Shown piece after piece: positions 10,112 to 21,142 of a stretch of DNA of 64,000 nt. The translations under genes and the position numbers were made by a program. The stretch is from assembly GCA_019044685.2 (NCBI GenBank), contig JAGTXX020000003.1:620001-684000 (forward strand), given 5' to 3'. Positions within the stretch are counted from its first letter, which is position 1; every line of letters starts with the position of its first letter. This stretch comes from Nannochloris sp. 'desiccata' (lineage: Eukaryota > Chlorophyta > Trebouxiophyceae > Chlorellales > Chlorellaceae). The notes under the pieces are model-generated. The model was not told the DNA's origin. It searched no databases and was given only the letters and a program-made list of their open reading frames with translations.

Positions 10112-13100
10112 TCAAAGTGTTTTCACTGAAATCAACTCGAGGCATTTTTTATTCAATCTAATGTCACTTTCTAGAGCTTCTCTAGCATTCTTTTCTTCTT
10201 CTTTTTCTTCTTCCATCTCACTGCCTGTATCATTTCGTCTATCGCCAGGATCAAGTAAGAATACTTTTTCTTGCTCTTCAAGTAGCTCGGACAAAACTCT
10301 CCCAGCAGCCGTCAACCTATCAAAATCGAGTTCTTCCTCTTCCTTTCCATTCTTTCCTGCTGCTTTCTCCGCTATATACCTCACCATAGCTCCAAATCTA
10401 CTAAACCCTAACCCAGCGTTCATTTCTACATTCCTCTGAACCAACTTTTCGAATTCTGCAACGCCATTCAATTCCCGACAATCTTCTATCAAATTTTCAG
10501 CCCGTGTTCTTTCTTTCCGTAAATACCTCCAACTGGACATCACACTATGTGTTGATATCCAATTATGGTTGATACTTAAGCAATCATCTAAATTCAAAAC
10601 TGTGTGATACCACCCAGAAGGGATGAAAATTGCTTCACCGGGGTACCCAATTATTTCAAGAATGTGGTGTTGAGCTTGTTGCAACCCAGGAAAACGGGTA
10701 TTTATATCAGGAAAAGGAGTCGCTATTGTAGAATACTGTCTATTGGAGTTTTTTGCGGTATTTTTGGTTGTAGAATGTTCTCCAGTACGTGGGTTTTCTA
10801 AACAAATAGTACCATTGCTATCTCTCAAAACGACAACCCTTTCGTTCCGTCCCTCTTGAATATCAGAAGGGTAGAAATCATATGGATGACTCATTCCCGT
10901 AGTTTTATCTTGCACCAAATGGGCATATTCAGCAGGTAGTACCCTCCATAACTTTCTACCTGCGATATTAGCACTCCAGCTATGAGAGTGGAGGACGTCC
11001 GTGTGGAGAGGCGTTGAGGAACCTCGAGGGCCTAGATATACAAATCGATAATCAGAAGTGGAAGAAGAAGTTTTCCTTGTCCTTGTTGTTGTTGTTGTTG
11101 TTGTTGTTGTTGCAGGGGTGATGTTATCCTCTGTTTCGATGCCATTAAAGGCAGTTGTACAGGCCAGGTGGTCGTACCATTCATTCAGCCAGTCGTCAGA
11201 AAAGTACGTTGGAATTTGATAATAGCGAAAATCTTTAGAATCCTCTTTTTCTTCATGTTTGCTACCTAACGAAGCATCTTTGACAAAATGCCAGTCTTTA
11301 AGATACCATACATGCTCTACTTCAAGCTTTTCTTGATCAACTTTCTTCTCAAGGTCATTATCACCATCTCGATTGCCCGTCCTGTGATGCTCCCTCCACC
11401 AATGACAGTACTCAGCTACACTCATTTCTTTGCATGGTCCTTCTCCGCGATGTCTAAAAGCAGTATCTGTAGCTACCACACTTGATCCACCAAATTTTCT
11501 TTCTAAATTTTCAATATCTATACTTCCAGTACTAGAATCAAAAAAGTCTTTTGTGACTAGCCATTTTGTAGCGATACCAGAGAAAATGACGGGTGTATTC
11601 GTTGCAAGGTAATTCTCCTCAAAGTATTTATACATCAACTTATCAGCTTGTACTTTGTTAGTGCTGTTAGATGTTCGTGTGTGAGGAACAAGAACGTCAA
11701 CGCCTCCCCTCCTCGGCAAGGTATAAAATGGACATGCTGACGGTAGTACTGGCTCTGTTGGTGTTTTTTTAGATGCCTCTTGAGACTGTACTTCTAAAGC
11801 ATTTCTACTACTACTGCTATTCGAATATGAGTCTAGAGAATCAATTAAAACTCGAATCACAGCAGCTGCGTTGGCTTTTTCACTCCACTTTCTCACCGCC
11901 GCCGCTGCAGTCTCACCAACTTTTTTTAATTTTTCTCTATTTTGAATTATTTTTTCAACGGTGTCTGCCAAATTTTCAATAGAATCTTCCATATCTGTCA
12001 CAAAGATCTCTTCCCTTTCTTCACTAAGTAAATCAGTGGCGCCAATGTGACCCTTTCCTGCTACCAGAGAGGGTGCCATTTGGCTGGCTGCTTCACAGCA
12101 TGTCATTCCAAAAGCGTCATATAGTGGTGGGTGGACATTTAATACTGTTTGAAAGTAAATTTGAGCCATTTCGATGGGTCCAAGAAAATGTTCAATGACT
12201 TGACAGCATGGGACGTATGTTTTTATTTGTTCCCGAAGTTCTAAAACATATTTCTCTGTTGGCGTGAGACTAGTGGTCGAGGTTGTTTTTAATGGTTCTT
12301 GCTGCTGCTCCTGGTCAGGAGAGTAGGCACCTACACTGCTACTCGTCACTTTCCATCCTGCCCCAGCTAGTAATGGGATTATTCCATTTTTATTGAAAAA
12401 ATTTCTCTTCTCTAACTCACAAATTAAATTAATAAAACGGTGCGGCTCTTTTTCGGAAGAGGCCCTCACGCAGCACAGAAGGTATTTTCTTTCTTGTGTG
12501 ATGTGCGGAAGAGGTATGGCTGCGAGATCAGCTCGTAGCGCTGGTAAAATCACATGCAGAGGCGGCGGCAGGTGGTCAGAAATGTAATAATTTTTTTCAA
12601 CAAAATTCTGATCACTTGCACTGAGCACAGTTGAACAGATGCCGTGGAGCAAAGAATCCCCTTCCAATTTCTTCATTATTTGAAAGTCTGTATCATTAGG
12701 TGAGAGACTCCGTAGGTAGACTCGGTAGTTGCTACACACATACGGCGGAATGTTGATTTTCAAAGGGAAAGAAGAGGAAGCAGATTTCTGGTAATAAAAA
12801 TCTGCTACGAGCGCTTCATGAACATTTAAATATGCTTGATAAGAGTGCCAGTCAACGCCTAGCACAACATCTGCCTCGAAATTGACGACAGCGTTGACTA
12901 TCGAAGGTGCCCCGCAGCCTAGAGCGTACTCTTTCCAGCTGCAACCGACGTCTAGACGGTTCCAAACAGGAAGAGGGACAGAGAAGAGGCTGGCATCCGT
13001 GTCTGCAGTGGGGGGAGACAGTGCAGCTGGTCGTCCACAGATAACTAAAACTTCATGGCCTAATCCTCGCAATGCACGTACTTGGGATATAGCATAGATA

Positions 13101-13156
13101 CCATTTCCACTAAACGTGCCGATGGAGAACTCGATGCTCAGAAATAGTATTCGCAT
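10112..13156 (-). CDS. Two-domain protein: GT4-like glycosyltransferase + JmjC (JMJD4-like) dioxygenase
   Basis: A single-exon frame of 1014 residues with two unrelated enzyme domains. Residues ~1-440 resemble a GT-B family 4 glycosyltransferase: start MRILFLSIEFSIGTFSGNGI, HEVLVICGRP, and the donor-site-like YDAFGMTCCEAASQMAPSLV near residue 350. Residues ~480-900 are a JmjC domain of the JMJD4/JMJD6 type. It has the iron ligands HTD (about residue 719) in STPLHTDVLHSHSW and the distal histidine (about 849) in IPSGWYHTVLN; GRKLWRVLPAE lies between them. The middle holds a Thr repeat from a (GTT)n tract near 11090-11115. The C-terminus is a charged helix. JMJD4 hydroxylates a lysine of eRF1; whether this protein does so is unknown. 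No stop or splice signal separates the halves, so a true fusion is likely. Confidence 0.8.
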   Translation of the reverse strand: MRILFLSIEFSIGTFSGNGIYAISQVRALRGLGHEVLVICGRPAALSPPTADTDASLFSVPLPVWNRLDVGCSWKEYALGCGAPSIVNAVVNFEADVVLGVDWHSYQAYLNVHEALVADFYYQKSASSSFPLKINIPPYVCSNYRVYLRSLSPNDTDFQIMKKLEGDSLLHGICSTVLSASDQNFVEKNYYISDHLPPPLHVILPALRADLAAIPLPHITQERKYLLCCVRASSEKEPHRFINLICELEKRNFFNKNGIIPLLAGAGWKVTSSSVGAYSPDQEQQQEPLKTTSTTSLTPTEKYVLELREQIKTYVPCCQVIEHFLGPIEMAQIYFQTVLNVHPPLYDAFGMTCCEAASQMAPSLVAGKGHIGATDLLSEEREEIFVTDMEDSIENLADTVEKIIQNREKLKKVGETAAAAVRKWSEKANAAAVIRVLIDSLDSYSNSSSSRNALEVQSQEASKKTPTEPVLPSACPFYTLPRRGGVDVLVPHTRTSNSTNKVQADKLMYKYFEENYLATNTPVIFSGIATKWLVTKDFFDSSTGSIDIENLERKFGGSSVVATDTAFRHRGEGPCKEMSVAEYCHWWREHHRTGNRDGDNDLEKKVDQEKLEVEHVWYLKDWHFVKDASLGSKHEEKEDSKDFRYYQIPTYFSDDWLNEWYDHLACTTAFNGIETEDNITPATTTTTTTTTRTRKTSSSTSDYRFVYLGPRGSSTPLHTDVLHSHSWSANIAGRKLWRVLPAEYAHLVQDKTTGMSHPYDFYPSDIQEGRNERVVVLRDSNGTICLENPRTGEHSTTKNTAKNSNRQYSTIATPFPDINTRFPGLQQAQHHILEIIGYPGEAIFIPSGWYHTVLNLDDCLSINHNWISTHSVMSSWRYLRKERTRAENLIEDCRELNGVAEFEKLVQRNVEMNAGLGFSRFGAMVRYIAEKAAGKNGKEEEELDFDRLTAAGRVLSELLEEQEKVFLLDPGDRRNDTGSEMEEEKEEEKNAREALESDIRLNKKCLELISVKTL

Positions 13157-13590
13157 GATTTAAAAATAATCGAAGATCAATTTAAGACTCAAAAGTTTAG
13201 TAACATTGTCAATAATGTGCTATATCAGCAGTAATCATACGAATAGGTTTGAAATATAATGAGAATTATAAATGAGAGCTACTTCACGCTATGCCAGTCT
13301 CTTTTGTCCCTCCCCAATGATTCTGCCGCCGCCACTGCTCTCTCTTTCAATTTTCTTAGCTCTGTAGTTACCTTTGTCAAATTATAGAGTTACAAAGCGA
13401 AAGGGAAAATTTTTGCTAAATATCATGATTATCATGTTAATTAAAATAAACTCCAGCGTTTTTGAAGCATAAATATATATACCTAATTATTTATATAACG
13501 GTTTCTCGCGGTTGGAAATTTTTTCTTTAAGTCGCTCTCTTTTCTGCTTTTCGACGAAGCAGCTTCATCGATATTTCATTTTTCATTTAT
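13157..13590. other. Intergenic region
   Basis: A 434-bp AT-rich gap between two minus-strand genes. It should contain the promoter of the GT-JmjC gene and the 3' end of the receptor-like kinase gene. No other feature is seen. Confidence 0.4.
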
Positions 13591-16500
13591 CTATTTCTTA
13601 TTTTTTCCACTACCAAACCTGGACCCTAATCGTGACGCCCACCCTGAGTTTACTAGATCATCTACATTCGCTAAACTACCAGTCATAGCTGCAGTAGATG
13701 CATAATCAGAACTTCGTGGAGACATTGCAATCTCAATACTATCTTCTTGCTCTAGCCCCGAGACCGACACTTGAGGAGACGGGGCTTCATCTGAGAGAGG
13801 ACTAGCAAGAACACCAGCACCAGCATGACGACCACCAGCACCCGTCTCTACAGAACCTACTCCATAAACTCCTCCTGAACCTTTCATATCAGCACCAGTA
13901 AGAGCCACATCATCACTAGAAACAGGAGGAACTGAAATATTCAGACCGCTATCTGATTGTTGAGTTAACGCTGAGGATGACGGTTCCATTAGAACACCAC
14001 TTCCAGTACTGCTTGCAGCAAGTAATGCACCACCATTACCAGCAGCAGCAGCACCCACCATTTCTTCATTTATACTACTCGATGCCAGTCTTAACGTATG
14101 CCCTCTGACCCCTTTTCCAGTTCGGGCGCTCAACATATCTCGCAGCTCAGCGATGATTTCTTGGAATGTCGGTCTGTCTTCCGGATTATGTGCCCAGCAT
14201 TTCCTCATTAATGCTACATATTGATCCAGCTCCTCGAACTGCATTGTGTCTGGTCCAGGTAACGCAGACCGGTCTGGTACTTCGAGACGACCGCCCTCGG
14301 TAACGACCGTCACCACTTGCCAAGGATTTGTTATGCCCCAGGGTAAGTCCCAGGTGAGCATTTCCCACATAACGATAGCAAAGGAATAGACATCAGAAGC
14401 AAAGGTGGCGTTATTTCCAGTTAAAATTTCAGGTGCAAGCCATCTGGGATTGGTCGCTGCCATCGATGACATCACCGACCCTTCGTCCATCAGCTTACTT
14501 AAATTAAAATCAGAGACTTTGACCCTCCAATGTTTATCTACAAGTAAATTAGGGCTCTTTAAATCACGGTGAATGATGGGAGGAGCACGGGCGTGTAAGT
14601 ACAACATGCCTTTTGCTGCATCTAAAGACATGTTGAGTCGTTTTGTCCAGTCCAGCATGCCCGCTTTTGCAGGAGAAGATTTTCCTCCTCTCAGGACATC
14701 TGTTAGAGACCCCCTGCTACAGTACTCTGTAACGATACAGGGAGGACCTAAGCACACCCCAAGGAAGCCTACGACATTAGGATGCCGTAATGACGCCATA
14801 AGGGAGCTTTCTTTGGCCAATCCGTCCATAAGTGGACTGCTCATACTCATTGACGCCTCTGCTTCTTCATCGTCGATAGGCACCGGTCCAGTCAGCATCT
14901 TTACAGCGACGGGGGTCTCATTCCACCAGGCGAAATATACACGCCCAAAAGAACCCTCTCCAATTTGTTTATCTATTTTAAGGTCTTGGAAATTCATAGT
15001 CCACATCTTGACGTCCATAGGGAGACCGCTCCCGCGAGATTCTGATCGACGGTGTTGTGGGGTAGAAAGCGCACCGGCAGCAACCATGGCATTAAGCTCT
15101 GCTTCTGAGACACCTGGGTGACGCTGTGCCCATTCAAGAAGAGGGTCATAGCCACTGCTGTGAGCAGGGGTACCCAGGGCAGAACCGTTGCTGTTGGTGC
15201 GCCCAAGGGTGGCAATGGTGGTAGCGCCAGCAGCGCCAGCTGCAGGTATGGATGCGCTCTGAGGACCGCCTCCAATACCGCCATTGGACGTAGACATCCA
15301 TTTACCATCGCTATTGTAATACCCAGCTTCCATACCATCCAGATTTGAATCGCCGTGGCTGTCACTATCAATTCTTCTGGGTTTACGGAAGCACCAAAAT
15401 AATAAAGCTGCTATAATGATTAAACCAACTCCACCACCGACAGCAATAGCAATGATAACACCGGTACTCATTGAAGATTTGGATGCTGCAGGTGGGGGAG
15501 GGGCAAGTGCTGGCTGAGGAGGAGGGGGGGGAGGTGTGACGACCACGGGTGGTGGTGGCGGTGGCGGCGGGAATGCGGCGGGAGGTGGGGTAGGTCCACA
15601 TGGAATTAAAGGAGCTGTAATAGCCACAATCTCGCCATCCACATCTTGTGCCCAGAGAGGTCCATCTTGAGGAGTGTCTCCACAAATACGTGCTGTTGTC
15701 TTTTGTGGCATAATAACTACAGTCTTACCAGCAGGCACTACCGTTGACCATGAAGCGGGAATCGAGTCGTTGATTAGATTATTTTGAATAGTCAGAACGT
15801 TCATCGCTCCAAAAGACCATGATGACGGGAATGCTTGGAGATTGTTATTGTCAATGTAAAAATCGCGTAATCTTTTGCACCCACTCGTACCAAGGCCTGT
15901 TGGACCTCCGGACAGCGAGTTAAATCTCAAACTGAAGAAAAGCAATTCCGGCAAGACATCACCCCCATTGTAAGCATCAGGTATGACGCCAGTAAGCTTA
16001 TTTCCCTCGAGATCTACATACTGTAACGTAGCAAGAGCAGGATCTGTCAATGCATCGGATAGAGTGCCGGCCATGCCTAAATTTGTTAAACTCATGTTTC
16101 GGACCAAACCAGCATTGTCACAGCCAATGCCATCAAACACGCCGCACGGGGTAGGACCAGGAACCCAACTAGATAACGCGCTAATAGAATTAGCATTCGT
16201 AATTTTGGATTTGAATGCTAAAAGAGCTTCTGCGCGGGGATCATTTGGGGGAGGTGGGGAAGGAACAGGGATTGGGATCGGTGCCGGGATTGGGCTGGGT
16301 GGTGGATCTGGTGATGGTGGCTCTGTTGATGGAGGATCCGGTGATGGTGGATCTGGATCAGGCGGATCTGGTGATGGAGGATCTGGATCAGGTGGAGGAG
16401 CTGGATCGGGGGAAGGTGGATCCGGGTCTGGTGATGGGCCTGGATTTGGAGAAGGGCTATCTGCAGGATCAGGGCCATCACCACCGCCACCATCACCTCC

Positions 16501-16614
16501 GTCAGGAGCTGGGGAGATGAGTTGCCTTTCATTCGAAGGTGATGCAAACTCCTGTGCCCTCGCTGCTGTTGCGAGCAGTAAGATAGCGAGAAAAAGGTGC
16601 TTGGGAAGCTTCAT
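13591..16614 (-). CDS. LRR receptor-like protein kinase (TKL group)
   Basis: A membrane receptor kinase of 1007 residues in one exon. I chose the ATG at 16614 because it begins a clean signal peptide (MKLPKHLFLAILLLATAARA); an in-frame ATG at 16671 would put 19 residues before it. Order (counted from 16671): Pro/Asp/Ser-rich extensin-like segment to ~140; LRR N-cap and 4-5 leucine-rich repeats (~145-305, with DLEGNKLTGVIPDAY); Pro-rich stretch; membrane helix ~400-428; kinase ~565-850. Kinase motifs are GEGSFGRVYFAW, VAVKML, HRDLKSPNLLVD, KVSDFNLSKL and the APE-like LAPEIL. The magnesium-binding DFG is DFN here. The C-terminal ~170 residues are low-complexity Ser/Gly-rich. It probably senses an extracellular signal or cell-wall component; the ligand is unknown. 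Confidence 0.88.
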   Translation of the reverse strand: MKLPKHLFLAILLLATAARAQEFASPSNERQLISPAPDGGDGGGGDGPDPADSPSPNPGPSPDPDPPSPDPAPPPDPDPPSPDPPDPDPPSPDPPSTEPPSPDPPPSPIPAPIPIPVPSPPPPNDPRAEALLAFKSKITNANSISALSSWVPGPTPCGVFDGIGCDNAGLVRNMSLTNLGMAGTLSDALTDPALATLQYVDLEGNKLTGVIPDAYNGGDVLPELLFFSLRFNSLSGGPTGLGTSGCKRLRDFYIDNNNLQAFPSSWSFGAMNVLTIQNNLINDSIPASWSTVVPAGKTVVIMPQKTTARICGDTPQDGPLWAQDVDGEIVAITAPLIPCGPTPPPAAFPPPPPPPPVVVTPPPPPPQPALAPPPPAASKSSMSTGVIIAIAVGGGVGLIIIAALLFWCFRKPRRIDSDSHGDSNLDGMEAGYYNSDGKWMSTSNGGIGGGPQSASIPAAGAAGATTIATLGRTNSNGSALGTPAHSSGYDPLLEWAQRHPGVSEAELNAMVAAGALSTPQHRRSESRGSGLPMDVKMWTMNFQDLKIDKQIGEGSFGRVYFAWWNETPVAVKMLTGPVPIDDEEAEASMSMSSPLMDGLAKESSLMASLRHPNVVGFLGVCLGPPCIVTEYCSRGSLTDVLRGGKSSPAKAGMLDWTKRLNMSLDAAKGMLYLHARAPPIIHRDLKSPNLLVDKHWRVKVSDFNLSKLMDEGSVMSSMAATNPRWLAPEILTGNNATFASDVYSFAIVMWEMLTWDLPWGITNPWQVVTVVTEGGRLEVPDRSALPGPDTMQFEELDQYVALMRKCWAHNPEDRPTFQEIIAELRDMLSARTGKGVRGHTLRLASSSINEEMVGAAAAGNGGALLAASSTGSGVLMEPSSSALTQQSDSGLNISVPPVSSDDVALTGADMKGSGGVYGVGSVETGAGGRHAGAGVLASPLSDEAPSPQVSVSGLEQEDSIEIAMSPRSSDYASTAAMTGSLANVDDLVNSGWASRLGSRFGSGKNKK

Positions 16615-17201
16615 TTTGATAGGTGGAGCTAAGCGCGAGCACACATTTGGTTGAGAAAAGTGAAGGAGCATCCACGAGCAGAGGCAATGACAGTCTGGGA
16701 CATGAAATCAGGAGGAATATAGTTATCAGATACAATCATTAGTATTTATCGACAACTGTGGTGCATAAAGAGCTGCCAAAAGAGTTGCAAATGCTTCAAA
16801 CAGCGTGTGTGAATTACAAATTACCAAGTTTTGGGAGAGAAAGAAGCATCGCTACTATCTGGAATTTATTCACGCAACGTGGTCTTACCAGTGATATGTC
16901 AAATATCCAATCTTTCTCTGATTTTATGCGAAAGCTAAATTAAATTTTAAATTCACAGCTTAGGTCTGTAGCGCAGCGTATAGGAACGCAGGTCCGCGAT
17001 TGCCGCACCTATTACCAATCTTTGAAATTCTATACAATTAAATATCTGCCAAAGGCGATGAAACAAGCGTAACCTTGAGAACACGCTTTGCTTTTCTTCA
17101 GCTACTCAAAAATAAACCACGACAGCTAGCAACAGGCGACATAAAAATTGTCATTTGAAATTATAAAACCAAGTTGACAATCCTGAAATCAAGAGGAAAC
17201 A
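16615..17201. other. Divergent promoter region, receptor kinase / SPC25
   Basis: Gap between divergent starts. Short frames on both strands are not supported. A GC-rich patch at ~16960-17010 looks faintly tRNA-like but lacks a T-loop consensus. Confidence 0.4.
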
Positions 17202-18087
17202 ATGGTGACTGCAAGGATAGACCTGCAAGGTCTCACTGAAGAGTTGAATCAATTCAAGGATGGGTTTGATGCCTGGGCACAGCAATCAGTGGCATTTGCA
17301 GAAGCTGAAAAAGATAAGCATCTTAGACATTTGCGAGATTTACAAAGTAAGACTGGGTAGTGGCGTTTCTGCGTGTTCAGTTCCTCAACTACCATTATTT
17401 TTCCTACTTTCTGAACAAACTAACATTCTATGTTTTCTCATCTTGCAGCCAATATTCGCAACCTTCATCATCAGCAACAGGAGCTTCAGAAACGAGCATT
17501 GGAAGTCCAGCAACGTACGTTTATATATGAAGCCATTTTTGCATACAAATAGTTCATCTTCTCTCCCCCGCTCAAAACGTTTCTCTTTCCTTATTCTCTA
17601 TATAGGCTTACACGACGAGAAAGAACAAGTCGCCGACCTCGAAGCCGAACTCTCCAAAGTCCAAGCAGAGCAAAACGCCCTCCCTGCCCTCCTCCAAGAA
17701 GTTCAAGCAGCTCTAGACGCCGAAGCCCGCTCAGCAGAGGCCGATGCCTCAGATTTTGCGGCCAGAGAAGCATCACAACAAAAGACCGTTTCAGGCGTCA
17801 GAACTGCCCTTCAAATGTACCAACAAAGACTAGGTTTATCTTTTGAGCACAATTCTCTTCAAGGGACTGTTGATATGGTGTTTACAATGATTGATAGTGC
17901 GCAGCCACAGAGGGAGTTTAAATTGGGCGTAGCCGTCCTGTCAGATGATCGGTATGGAGTGCGATCCTGCGATCCCCCGTTGCCCAATATTCAAGAGTTA
18001 GTAGACGAGTTGAACGCGACAAATAGCTTTGCAAATTTTGTTAGGGCAGCGAGGGAGGCGTTCCAAGCTACTGTAGTAACCAAGTAG
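17202..18087 (+). CDS. SPC25: Kinetochore protein SPC25, three exons
   Basis: Subunit of the NDC80 kinetochore complex, which couples chromosomes to spindle microtubules. Exons are 17202-17346, 17449-17514 and 17606-18087; all junctions are GT-AG (gtaaga, gtacgt; tcttgcag, tatatag) and keep phase, giving 230 residues. The first ~150 residues are a long coiled coil (EKEQVADLEAELSKVQAEQN). The C-terminal ~80 residues are the globular RWD-type SPC25 domain: YQQRLGLSFEH, a DxxxPQREFKLGVAVL-like strand, YGVRSCDPPLPNIQELVDEL and NSFANFVRAAREAF. These match the fungal/animal/plant SPC25 pattern in order and spacing. The long frame starting at 17260 runs through introns. Small exons in the coil make this gene easy to mis-annotate. 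Confidence 0.87.
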
Positions 18088-18360
18088 GATGACATTTAAA
18101 AGAAAAAGGGACGACAACGACTACCAATAAGACTAATGACTTTTATTTAATCATCGACCATTTACAGCCTTGTTGTATTCCCCTCCCTTTAATTAGTAGA
18201 TGTAACATGATGTATAATATAACTGGTCAAAGAGAGAAATAGTAATCGTAAGCTCCATACTAATCAATAGTATTTCAAGATCAAATTTTCGAAATCAAGC
18301 ACTGCTGCGACGGTGGATTACAATTTGTTCTTTTCATTCATCTTCTGTTTATTTAATTTC

Positions 18361-19230
18361 TTATGAGTCTTTCTTACGAATGCCTCCTAGGCTTGCGTAC
18401 TTCTTCCACGACTCTAACGAATAGCCCCCACTCTCTGCTGTTTTACTGGTGCTGCTAGTCGAAGTACCGCCAGCAACACCCCCAGCCCTACCTTCTGGAT
18501 CATCTTCGGCACTCGGCGCTTCCACAAGCTCTGCACTACTGCCTGTAGAATTAGAAGGACTATTACGACGAATAGAGGCATCTTCTGCTTCGATAATATC
18601 CTCTGTTTGACGCTGTTCTGTTGTTGGAGGGACATTCAATTCAGAGTCCACGGTCAATGAATCAAAATGGCGCTGAATAGCTTCTAACTTTCTATGAAGC
18701 ACCCTTTTACGTCGTGCATTGCGCTGTGTCATCAGAGCCCAGCCAGCAGCCGTGGAACCTGTAAAATGGAAGAGGATAAAGGCACCGCCAAGGACCCAAA
18801 CACCGCCAATAAGAGGAGCAGCTGCTTTCGGTGTGAATATTAACTTGAGGATTTTATGAAGTGTGCCGACACCCAATACTGTAACGCCAGCAACGCCAAG
18901 CTGCAATAACAAAGGGGATGGTGGGTGGGGTGGGGTTTGTTAATTTCGATAAGAGTTATTTTAAGTCAGTTAGAAAAGCGGGGCATTCGTTTTTCTGTTG
19001 AAGGGTTGTAGAGGTTAGTTCAAGTAGCGAACAGTTCTAAATCAATGAAAATCCAGAAATTTGGATTTACCTACCTCTTTGGCAGTCTGTTCCTCCAGAA
19101 ATTCCGTTTCGATCGAGTTCACCTCTTCTAAAACGCCAGATTCACGCCATTCCTGTTCTAGCAGCGCCACCTCTTGCTTCAGCGCTTTGTATGCTTGTTC
19201 CAGTTCTTCAAAACTCTTGAATTCCTGCAT
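18361..19230 (-). CDS. Coiled-coil membrane protein of unknown function, two exons
   Basis: Not recognised. Exon 1 (19075-19230) encodes MQEFKSFEELEQAYKALKQE and onward, an acidic coiled coil. Exon 2 (18361-18900) follows after a gtaggt...attgcag intron in phase 0; the total is 231 residues. Two hydrophobic segments follow the junction (LGVAGVTVLGVGTLHKIL and APLIGGVWVLGGAFILFHF), so a helical hairpin in a membrane is likely. A basic helix (QRNARRKRVLHRKLEAIQRH) and a Ser/Thr-rich, probably disordered tail of ~90 residues come next. A 6-base upstream exon (ATGGGG at 19322-19327 with gtaaga) could replace the first two codons by MG; I cannot decide from sequence. The target membrane is unknown. 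Confidence 0.6.
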
Positions 19231-19710
19231 GTACTTTAATATTCAGTTTCAAGAGCTGAGATCACAATTTGCAAACCCTCTAGATTCAAATATTCAAACA
19301 GCTGAAAGGAAGTCCTCTTACCCCCATTGCTGAGACTTTTTAGAATTGAAATTTACTAGAATTAATTTTAAAGTGCCTGCTAGCAAAGGTCACCGAAACC
19401 AGACTGCTACTGGCACTTCAACAGCAGCTCGTCAGCGCCTTCCTCTCCACGAACAAAACTTAAATTATATTCCTTACATCATACGGTACGAAATAAACTA
19501 GTGCAAGTACAAATGGGCACTTGTATGCTTGTAATTGGCTTATTAAAAAGTCTTGAAAAAATCTGAAGCAATTTCTTTTAAGATAGGAGGTGGTCAAAAA
19601 AATATCCTTGGGGCCGTCAACGTCTTGCCGTCAGTCAGTTTGGATAAGGTCAAATTCTATTATGTCCTTACTTATTTAGTCACTTATTTACTAGACTAGG
19701 TAGGAATTTT
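19231..19710. other. Intergenic region
   Basis: 480 bp between two minus-strand genes with no supported coding frame. It should contain the promoter of the coiled-coil membrane protein and the 3' UTR of the glycosyltransferase. Confidence 0.4.
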
Positions 19711-21142
19711 TTATCTTGCATCCACTAGATCATCCCATTTAGTTTTTACTTCTTCTTCCTCTTGATTTCCGCTATTAAGCATGCCTGCTAATCGAGTTTG
19801 AGAATCACCTTTGACAGTATTTCTAACCCGCGATTCTACATTCAGCCTTTCCTCAAACTCTTCCCAGGCAAGACCCATATATGCAGTATTAATACCATCT
19901 GGAGTGTCTTCAGATACACCGACTTTTGACGCTAATTCGCAATGCATCCCTGTAGTGTCCACTTGCAACAGAGTTCTTAATCGCCTCCATGCAACCACTA
20001 CAGAAGACCAGTGGGGTACTAAAGGCTCGCAGTTGGGTAGCTCAACATCTACATCACAATTTCCACGGTATCTCTGCAATTGTTCTTGTGTTTGATCAAC
20101 CAAACCGGAATGAAATTGGAAATGGTGGACGTAGACGGGCCCGCCTCGTTTGGGTGGATGGACTCTATAAGGCCAAAAGAACTTCTCCCCACGTACTCCT
20201 CTTGGGCTACCAATATACTTGTATCTATTTTCATACGAAGAATACGGCGTCAGGTTGAATAAATCAAGCTGAGTGTCTCCCAAGTCAAGGCCACCACGAG
20301 GACACAACCTGTCAGGCTTGCAGGGACTAAAATAAGATTTTGCCGCATCAGGGGAGATAACTCGTCTTCTGCTTCTTCCCGTACGGAGGTAATTTTTAAA
20401 CGCGATGACCTTTTGACGGGTAACAGGAGATCTTCCAGTTGTACTACTGCTCGCGTTTTTGCTATGAGGAACACATCTTAGCGGGAATTGGTCAAACAGT
20501 GATGGAGTGAAATTATTTATATTTACTGGGGTAATTTCAGCTAATTCTCCACTTGCAGCAACTCTATCGACAATTTGGCCCATAAAATAAGTCACCGAAG
20601 TTTCTTGACTCTCATTTGCCAAATAATTACTGAGGTCACGTGTCGGCCATTCTTGTAGTTCATCGACATCGGCTACAACCACCCAATCGAGAGGCTCATA
20701 CACAAAGTCTCTAAGCATGGTTAATTCATGCTGCAAATGTCTATCAGGAGTGTATTCTCCTTCCCATAATTTGCATTCTACTGCATAACCTTGGCAAATA
20801 CCGAGAAGGCGTTCAAGGCCGTCACGGGGGAACTTGCCAGGGGTGTGGTGGACTAGAATAAGGAATCTGCGGTAGGTAATACCGAGCTGATGGTAGTAGT
20901 TGATGAAATGGGGGAGTAGAAGGTCACCACTATGGTCTGCGGAGACAAAAGTGTACACCCATGCTCTGCAATTAAAATGGACCAGAGGAATACAAGATTT
21001 AGTAATATAAAATTCTGGATTTTACGAAATTGAAGCTATTTAGTCCCGTCGATATGCAATGGACTAACCTGGAATGAACTAATGACACGCTAGCAAGGCA
21101 TACGAGTACTGTCAATATCAAAGATTTCAATCTTAAAATCAT
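19711..21142 (-). CDS. Secretory-pathway glycosyltransferase (GT92/GT2-like), two exons
   Basis: Exon 1 (21069-21142) encodes a hydrophobic leader MILRLKSLILTVLVCLASVS ending LVHS-R, a signal peptide or signal anchor. Exon 2 (19711-20965) continues AWVYTFVSADHSGDLLLPHF; the junction keeps phase and gives 442 residues. The fold looks like a GT-A glycosyltransferase of the GT92/DUF23 or related GT2 type: an INYYHQLGI strand-helix start, a diverged core, and VVVADVDELQEWP, in which DVDE is the metal-binding DxD-like motif. Later comes PKRGGPVYVHHFQFHSGLVD, a likely His-containing C-terminal part of the site. It probably acts in the ER/Golgi on glycoproteins or cell-wall glycans. Family choice is tentative. 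Confidence 0.72.

Noticed and set aside
16960..17010. tRNA-like patch (gtagcgcagc, gcaggtccgcg)
   Set aside because: It has no acceptor-stem pairing and no T-loop GTTCGA-type motif.
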